Positions 38,702 to 43,260 of a stretch of DNA of 43,260 bases are shown here, in pieces. The translations under genes and the position numbers were made by a program. The notes beneath the pieces were generated by a model, which searched no databases, was not told the origin of the DNA, and worked only from the letters and a program-made list of their open reading frames with translations. The stretch covers positions 1 to 43,260 of the forward strand of contig WLIV01000028.1 of the NCBI GenBank assembly GCA_009702045.1, read 5' to 3'. Numbering within the stretch: position 1 is the stretch's first letter; each line of letters begins with the position of its first letter. The stretch comes from Actinomycetota bacterium. Its GTDB lineage: Bacteria; Actinomycetota; Acidimicrobiia; Acidimicrobiales; Ilumatobacteraceae.

Positions 38702-39751
38702 TCAAGCGCCGACTCGGTGCCAGCTCGCGCTGCGACCGGTGCCGTCGTTGGCGATCAGGCCTTCGTTCCTCAGTTCACTGAGAACGAGCCGGATGGTGTT
38801 GTCGCTGATGTCGGGGACGGTTCTGCGGATGTCGGCGATGGTGAACGGGGTCGGGGCGTGCAGCAGCACAAAGTCGCGCACCCGGTCCTGTTTGGTTCCG
38901 CTGCCCTTCCCGGCGGCGATGCGCGTTCCGAAACGTGCGTAGGCGGCGTCAAGTCGTCCGAGCAGATAGCTGGCCCACGGCCACGCGGTGTGTTGTCCGT
39001 CGTCGAACCAGCCGTTCGTCGATGCTGCGAGCGACCGGTAGTACTCGTCCTTCGTTTCGTAGATGAGTTGTTCCACGCTGACGTACTTGCCGACCCCGTA
39101 GCCGGCTCGCTGGAGCAGGTGAGTGGTGGCGAGCCGTGCAACGCGTCCGTTGCCATCGGCGAAGGGGTGGATGCAGAGCAGGTCGAGCACGAACGCGGCG
39201 ATCACCAGCACGGGATGGGTCTCGTTGTCACCGAGCGCAGTGTTGGTACGGGCTACGAGCTCGTCCATGTAGAACGGTGTCTCCAGCCAACCGACCGGGG
39301 CAAATCGGGTGCTCGTGCTGCCGTCCGGGTGGCGATCGATGACCAGGTTGTCCTCGCCCTTGAAGCCGCCGCCGCGTCCGTCGGTCCAGGAGAACAGCAG
39401 TCGATGAAGGTGCAGCACCAATCCGACGGTGAGTTCGCCTGGGTCCTGCTTGTTGAGGTAGTCGAGAGCGGCGCTGTAGCCGGCGAACTCGGCTTCGCTG
39501 CGGTCGCGAATGCGCTGCGGACTCCCCGACACGAGATTGATCACCCGCCCATCGGCGACGTGCACACCCTCGATCGCGCTCGAGGCGGTCACCGACTCGA
39601 TGCGCGCCTGTTCCTGCAGAGCACCAAGCAGCCGCGGAAGTTGGTCGAGGTGACGCGCCTCGGCACCGGCGGCCATGTCGATCCGGCGCAACAGGATGAC
39701 GATGTCACCTGGCACGGGATCGAGTGTGCTTACTCGTGTGAAGCTCCTCAT
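38702..39751 (-). CDS. Fic-family protein with C-terminal winged helix (class II self-inhibited type)
   Basis: About 349 residues if ATG 39751 is used; the true start is uncertain (GTG 39715 is also in frame). SSAIEGVHV (about residue 57-65 from this start) is the inhibitory motif (S/T)xxxE(G/N) of class II Fic proteins. The Fic core has LCIHPFADGNGRVAR with all catalytic residues (His, Asp, GNGR). The C-terminal 70 residues are a winged helix (FTIADIRRTVPDISDNTIRLVLSEL, shown as DIRRTVPDISDNTIRLV). It should AMPylate a protein target and may regulate its own gene. It stands alone between repeat copies E and F with its own AT-rich promoter region. Confidence 0.9.
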   Translation of the reverse strand: MRSFTRVSTLDPVPGDIVILLRRIDMAAGAEARHLDQLPRLLGALQEQARIESVTASSAIEGVHVADGRVINLVSGSPQRIRDRSEAEFAGYSAALDYLNKQDPGELTVGLVLHLHRLLFSWTDGRGGGFKGEDNLVIDRHPDGSTSTRFAPVGWLETPFYMDELVARTNTALGDNETHPVLVIAAFVLDLLCIHPFADGNGRVARLATTHLLQRAGYGVGKYVSVEQLIYETKDEYYRSLAASTNGWFDDGQHTAWPWASYLLGRLDAAYARFGTRIAAGKGSGTKQDRVRDFVLLHAPTPFTIADIRRTVPDISDNTIRLVLSELRNEGLIANDGTGRSASWHRVGA

Positions 39752-39767
39752 AGAACGCCACAAACAT

Positions 39768-39801
39768 ACCAATATCGAAGGTGCTTGTATAGTTTATTGG
39801 T
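39768..39801. promoter_or_regulatory. AT-rich promoter region with an inverted repeat, upstream of fic
   Basis: ACCAATA (39768-39774) and TATTGGT (39795-39801) are perfect arms 20 bases apart in an AT-rich patch. The patch is just upstream of the Fic start on the minus strand and could hold its promoter and an operator for the Fic protein's own winged helix. The latter is inference. Confidence 0.4.
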
Positions 39802-39871
39802 TCCTTGGGGTGGTTTGGGCGCTCGGACGTCACTTCGCCGCCGCTGCGCGCGAGGTGCCCCTTGCGGCCCA

Positions 39872-39900
39872 CTGACCAGGGACGTAACCGATTCGGCCGT
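39872..39900 (-). repeat. Structured repeat, copy F (outer end only)
   Basis: Only the outer end CTGACCAGGGACGTAACCG-ATTCGGCCGT remains before the sequence departs. It confirms CTGACCA as a fixed outer boundary in four copies (B, C, E, F). The upstream bases differ in each copy, as expected for insertion into unrelated sites. Confidence 0.75.
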
Positions 39901-39980
39901 GTTGCGAGTCCGGCGAATCGTCTCGTTTGCAAGCGGCTATTGGTAGCGTTTGATGGCGGCGAATAGTAGCGTCAGCGTTC

Positions 39981-41267
39981 ATGACGCGGGATCTCCTTCC
40001 CATGAACTCCTATGCGCCGCGCGTGGTCGACGGCGAACTCGACGCGCTCTTCGGCGACCTGCCGGCAATCCTGCTCGACGGCGCGAAGGCCGTTGGCAAG
40101 ACCGCGACTGCTGCCCGCCGCTGCGCGACTGTGCGCCGGCTCGACGATGCGGCCGTCGCCGATGTCGTCCACGCCGACCCGCGGATCGTTGCCGACGACA
40201 AGGCTCCCGTGTTGTTGGGCGAATGGCAGCGCGTCCCTGCTGTGTGGGATGCGGTCAGACGGCTCGTCGACGAACAGCCGACCGGTGGTCGGTTCTTGCT
40301 CACCGGCTCCGCGCCGAACGCCGGTACCCACTCGGGGGCCGGGCGGATCGTCACCTTGCGCATGCGGCCGCTGTGCCTGGCCGAACGGCTCGCCGCTGAC
40401 GCCCCGGTGTCGGTGGCACGACTCCTGGCCGGCGACCACGAACAGGTCCGCGGTCACTCCGAACTCACACTGGCCGACTATGTCGACGAGATCATCGTCT
40501 CGGGCTTCCCTGGCATCCGCGCCCTGGGCGACCGGGCCTGCACAGCGGCCCTCGACAGCTATCTGGACCGCATTGTCGATCACGACCTCGCCGAGGCGGG
40601 GTTCACTGTCCGCCGACCTGCTGCCGTACGGGCCTGGTTGCGCGCCTATGCCGCCGGCACTGCCACCACGGCATCGTGGGAACAGCTGCGCGACTCGGCG
40701 ACCGCTGGACTGGACAACAAACCGGCCAAGACCACCACCAGCAACTACACAGAGCTGCTCACCCAGTTGCGCATCCTCGACCCGCTCGAAGCATGGCTGC
40801 CCGGCCGCAACCACTTCACGCGTCTCGCTTCATCGCCGAAACACCACATCGCCGACCCCGCTCTCGCCGTGCGGTTACTGCAGCGCAACAAGACGCACCT
40901 GCTCCGCGGCGACCGCGGTGGCATTGCCCTACCCAATGACGGATCGCTGCTCGGCAACCTGTTCGAGTCGCTCGTGGCGTTGACAGTGCGCACCGCTGCG
41001 CAGGCGACCGGCGCCCACGTCGCGCACTTGCGCACTCGGAACGGTGATCACGAGGTCGACTTCATCGTCGAAGGCGACAACGGGATCGTTGCCTTCGAGG
41101 TGAAGCTGTCGGGCAGCATCGACGACGATGATGTGAAGCATCTTGTCTGGCTCCGTGAGCGCCTCGGCGGAGACCTTGTCGACGCTGTCGTGATCACCAC
41201 CGGCCCGACGGCCTACCGCCGCAAGGACGGCATCGCTGTCGTCCCGCTGGCGCTGCTCGGTGCGTAG
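39981..41267 (+). CDS. DUF4143 AAA-type ATPase 2, altered Walker B
   Basis: A 428-residue protein from ATG 39981 (MTRDLLPMNSYAPRVVD; a Met at residue 8 is an alternative). Walker A is LLDGAKAVGKT (about 32-41). At the Walker B place it reads VLLGEWQRVPAVWDAVR: Gly stands where Asp is expected, while the EWQ part is kept. RFLLTGSAPNAG is the sensor strand. The middle matches DUF4143 (SGFPGIRAL, LDRIVDHDLAEAGFTVRRP). The C-terminal part has GNLFESLVALTVR and DHEVDFIVEGDNGIVAFEVKL, a restriction-fold-like core. It is only distantly similar to the protein at 37042, so the two are not a local duplication. Function is unknown. Confidence 0.88.
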   Translation: MTRDLLPMNSYAPRVVDGELDALFGDLPAILLDGAKAVGKTATAARRCATVRRLDDAAVADVVHADPRIVADDKAPVLLGEWQRVPAVWDAVRRLVDEQPTGGRFLLTGSAPNAGTHSGAGRIVTLRMRPLCLAERLAADAPVSVARLLAGDHEQVRGHSELTLADYVDEIIVSGFPGIRALGDRACTAALDSYLDRIVDHDLAEAGFTVRRPAAVRAWLRAYAAGTATTASWEQLRDSATAGLDNKPAKTTTSNYTELLTQLRILDPLEAWLPGRNHFTRLASSPKHHIADPALAVRLLQRNKTHLLRGDRGGIALPNDGSLLGNLFESLVALTVRTAAQATGAHVAHLRTRNGDHEVDFIVEGDNGIVAFEVKLSGSIDDDDVKHLVWLRERLGGDLVDAVVITTGPTAYRRKDGIAVVPLALLGA

Positions 41268-41331
41268 CTGAACTGGACCCGTCTGCGTGGGATGGCCAAC
41301 CCGGGCGGGCTAGTTGTACCGCCGGTGGAGG

Positions 41332-41922
41332 TCAGCGGGCGGCAAGGCCGCCGGTGCGTGAGTCGAACTGGACCCGAAGGGCGTTCTGGACATACGCCGT
41401 GGTGGTGTAGTTGCCGACGAGTGTCGGAAACTCGATCAGCTGCTGCTGGTCGTACCGTTCGGCGAGTGCCGCCCAGGTTGGGTCGGTAATGGTGCCGGTG
41501 GTGTGCAGTTCGTCGACGGCCCTCAGGACGATGCGGTCTGAGTCAGCCCAGCCGGCGGCATCCGGACCGAGCGTGACGCGCTCGACGTCGTCGGTGGTGA
41601 ACCCCTCGGCGTGAGCGATTTTGACGTGCTCGCTCCACTCCATGCTGCCTTGGCACAACCAGGCGACCCGGAGGCAGACGAGTTCGCGATCGCGGACGGG
41701 GATCTTCCCGCGCATGAGCAGCGCTCCTCCGAACGGCGCCCACTTGCGGAACAGCCGGGGGTGCCGGAGCATCGTGCCGATGAAGCTCGGGACGGGGTCG
41801 GCGGCGGTGCGGGCGCGGATCGTCCCTTCGTCGTTGTGGATCATCCCCAACAGCAACTCGCGGCCGTCGTCATCGAGTTCGTCGTACGTCAAGGGGGTGA
41901 TGCGGGGTGCTCCGGGCGTCAT
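41332..41922 (-). CDS. Carboxymuconolactone decarboxylase family protein
   Basis: A 196-residue protein. The CMD domain is central: LRHPRLFRKWAPFGGALLMRG, then RDRELVCLRVAWLCQGSMEWSEHVKIA with the Glu-Cys...Glu-x2-His pattern (E in RELV, C in WLCQ, EWSEH). Only one Cys is found at the AhpD CxxC place, so peroxidase activity of the AhpD type is unlikely. Proteins like this occur with oxidative degradation of aromatic or cyclic compounds. It is divergent from the aldehyde dehydrogenase with 106 bases between, and the two are probably co-regulated. Confidence 0.88.
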   Translation of the reverse strand: MTPGAPRITPLTYDELDDDGRELLLGMIHNDEGTIRARTAADPVPSFIGTMLRHPRLFRKWAPFGGALLMRGKIPVRDRELVCLRVAWLCQGSMEWSEHVKIAHAEGFTTDDVERVTLGPDAAGWADSDRIVLRAVDELHTTGTITDPTWAALAERYDQQQLIEFPTLVGNYTTTAYVQNALRVQFDSRTGGLAAR

Positions 41923-41940
41923 GGCTCTCCTCGATCGCGG

Positions 41941-41990
41941 GCGATGATACGTGTCCTATGATAGTGCATTACGATACGGTGTTCGGGGGC
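41941..41990. promoter_or_regulatory. Divergent promoter region between the CMD protein and the aldehyde dehydrogenase
   Basis: This is the AT-richer part of the 106-base space. TATGAT at 41957-41962 is a good plus-strand -10 box, with no clear -35. Related words GATGATAC and ACGATACGG lie around it and may be half-sites of an operator. Evidence is slight. Confidence 0.35.
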
Positions 41991-42028
41991 ACCCGCTGGG
42001 GTCGGTGCCGCTGTCGGAAGGAGATCCG

Positions 42029-43260
42029 GTGAGCAGCACGATGTCGCCCGCGCCCATTGAGTTGCTGCGTGAACCGGCACTCCTCATCGGTGATCAGCGA
42101 GTCACGGATTCCACCGGTGGACGGTTCCGGCATGTGTACGCGGCCACCGGAGCGGCCACCGGCGACGTCCCGCAGGCCGGTGTCGCCGAGATCGACGATG
42201 CCGTGCGCGCCGCTCGCGAGGCACTGCCCGCATGGCGGGCGCTCACCGGCGACAAGCGTCGCAATCTGCTGTTGGCCTACGCCGCGCTGCTCGACCAGCA
42301 CAGCGAGCGCCTGAGCCAGTTGAACGTGATCGACAACGCGACTCCGATCACCGTTGCCCGCTACATGCCTGCCAAGGCGGCCGACCTGTTCCGCTACAAC
42401 GCGGGGTGGGCCGACAAGATCGGCGGCGAAGTGGTGCCGACATGGCCCGCACCGGCACTCGACTACACGATGCACGAGCCCTACGGCGTGGTCGCCGTGA
42501 TCATCCCCTGGAATGGCCCGATCAGTGCCATCGGCATGACCGCCGCGCCGGCGTTGGCGGCCGGCAACTGCCTCGTCATCAAGCCACCGGAACTCGCTCC
42601 CTACGCTGCGCTGGAGATGGGCCAACTGTTCCTCGATGCGGGGTTTCCGCCAGGGGTCGTCAACGTGGTCCCCAGTGGCCCGGAGGGTGGCGAGGCACTG
42701 TGCCGCCACCCCGGTGTCGACAAGATCCACTTCACCGGCAGCGGTGGCACGGCCCGCAAGGTGCTCGCCTCGGCGCTCGAACACCTCACGCCCGTCGGTC
42801 TCGAACTCGGTGGCAAGTCAGCGAACATCATCTTCGACGATGCGAACCTCGACGAAGCGCTGCCACACACGATCGGTGCGGTCGCCAGCCTCAGCGGACA
42901 GGGATGCCTGCTTGGCACCCGTGTGCTCGTGCAGCGGTCGTGTTACGACGAGGTGGTCCGGCGCGTGGTTGCCGCCGTCGGCGGACTCGTGGTCGGCGAC
43001 CCGCTCATGGCCGGCACCCGGATGGGGCCGGTTGTCAACGCCGCGTCATGCGATCGGATCATGGCAACGATCCAACTTGCCACCACCGACGGGCACGGGC
43101 GACTGGCTGCCGGCGGGCAACGCCTCCACGGTGAGTTCGCCGACGGCTACTTCATCGAACCCACCGTCTTCGCCGACGTGGACAACCAATCACCACTCGC
43201 CCGCGACGAGATCTTCGGCCCGGTACTGGCGATGATCCCGTTCGACGACGATTCCCACGC
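42029..43260 (+). CDS. Aldehyde dehydrogenase (3' end beyond the window)
   Basis: The frame is open from GTG 42029 to the window edge (410 codons, no stop). AAGGAG lies 5 bases before the GTG. NAD-binding and catalytic marks are VIIPWNGP (Asn 162), VIKPPELAPYAA, FTGSGGTARKV, LELGGKSANI (Glu 259) and SGQGCLLGTRV (catalytic Cys 293). It oxidises an aldehyde to an acid with NAD(P). The family is usually about 480-500 residues, so some 80 residues are missing here. The divergent CMD-family gene suggests a degradation pathway separate from the TetR-controlled cluster. Confidence 0.93.
   Translation, partial: MSSTMSPAPIELLREPALLIGDQRVTDSTGGRFRHVYAATGAATGDVPQAGVAEIDDAVRAAREALPAWRALTGDKRRNLLLAYAALLDQHSERLSQLNVIDNATPITVARYMPAKAADLFRYNAGWADKIGGEVVPTWPAPALDYTMHEPYGVVAVIIPWNGPISAIGMTAAPALAAGNCLVIKPPELAPYAALEMGQLFLDAGFPPGVVNVVPSGPEGGEALCRHPGVDKIHFTGSGGTARKVLASALEHLTPVGLELGGKSANIIFDDANLDEALPHTIGAVASLSGQGCLLGTRVLVQRSCYDEVVRRVVAAVGGLVVGDPLMAGTRMGPVVNAASCDRIMATIQLATTDGHGRLAAGGQRLHGEFADGYFIEPTVFADVDNQSPLARDEIFGPVLAMIPFDDDSH

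Noticed and set aside
35988-39900. Integron-type cassette array with attC sites
   Set aside because: The repeats are hairpin-rich and lie between single genes, and GTTGGGC resembles an attC core. But there is no integron integrase, the core sites are not symmetric, and four copies run straight into transposase remnants, so they are element ends.

Overview
The window is high-GC DNA with dense coding on both strands, frequent GTG starts, many ATGA/TGATG stop-start overlaps, and families typical of actinobacteria: an LLM-class flavin oxidoreductase, TetR-controlled acyl-CoA catabolism, and mobile mystery proteins A/B. An actinobacterium is the best guess, possibly an environmental lineage such as Acidimicrobiia. 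This is inference from gene content; no taxonomic marker is present apart from one tRNA-Lys.

Layout. (1) 1-1389: the tail of an ISL3-like transposase, a Gfo/Idh/MocA oxidoreductase and tRNA-Lys(TTT). (2) 1383-18976: a mobile defence island starting at the 5' end of the tRNA. Its left part holds an IS4-type (YREK) transposase coupled to a degenerate tyrosine-recombinase-like protein, an orphan small protein and a divergent small HTH protein. The defence cargo follows: a DUF262-HNH nuclease coupled to an EcoRI-family adenine methyltransferase; a DUF1883-TIR protein; an ABC-three-component operon (nuclease-like effector, middle component, Rad50-like ATPase); a VRR-NUC-like nuclease; two conserved actinobacterial hypotheticals; a three-gene CBASS operon (CD-NTase, E2-like, membrane effector); and mobile mystery proteins A and B (XRE plus Fic). 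The island ends at a second copy of the structured repeat found at its left edge, next to a transposase remnant.

(3) 18997-35857: a catabolic region. An epimerase-like gene is followed by a Liv-type ABC importer (binding lipoprotein, two permeases, two ATPases), an amidase and a 3-hydroxyacyl-CoA dehydrogenase. A convergent TetR regulator follows. A second operon then encodes an acyl-CoA ligase, alpha/beta hydrolase, LLM oxidoreductase, SDR, second amidase, enoyl-CoA hydratase, glutaryl-CoA-dehydrogenase-like enzyme and MaoC hydratase. The two operons share a near-identical operator (AGTGA-ss-TCACT type dyad directly upstream of a TTGAC -35 box), so one TetR protein probably controls uptake and degradation of one substrate, plausibly an amide or lactam that becomes a CoA thioester.

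(4) 35988-39900: an array of further copies of the structured repeat and decayed transposase ends, interleaved with single-gene modules: a DUF4143 ATPase, a tiny acidic ORF, a Fic protein and (39981-41267) a second DUF4143 ATPase. One sequence resembling a lone type I-E CRISPR repeat sits among them. (5) 41332-43260: a carboxymuconolactone-decarboxylase-like protein divergent from an aldehyde dehydrogenase that runs off the window.

The most distinctive material is the repeat family attached to the 3' end of the YREK transposase (six copies, strongly hairpin-forming), the methyltransferase/DUF262-HNH pair, and the CBASS operon with its long structured leader and unclassified membrane effector.
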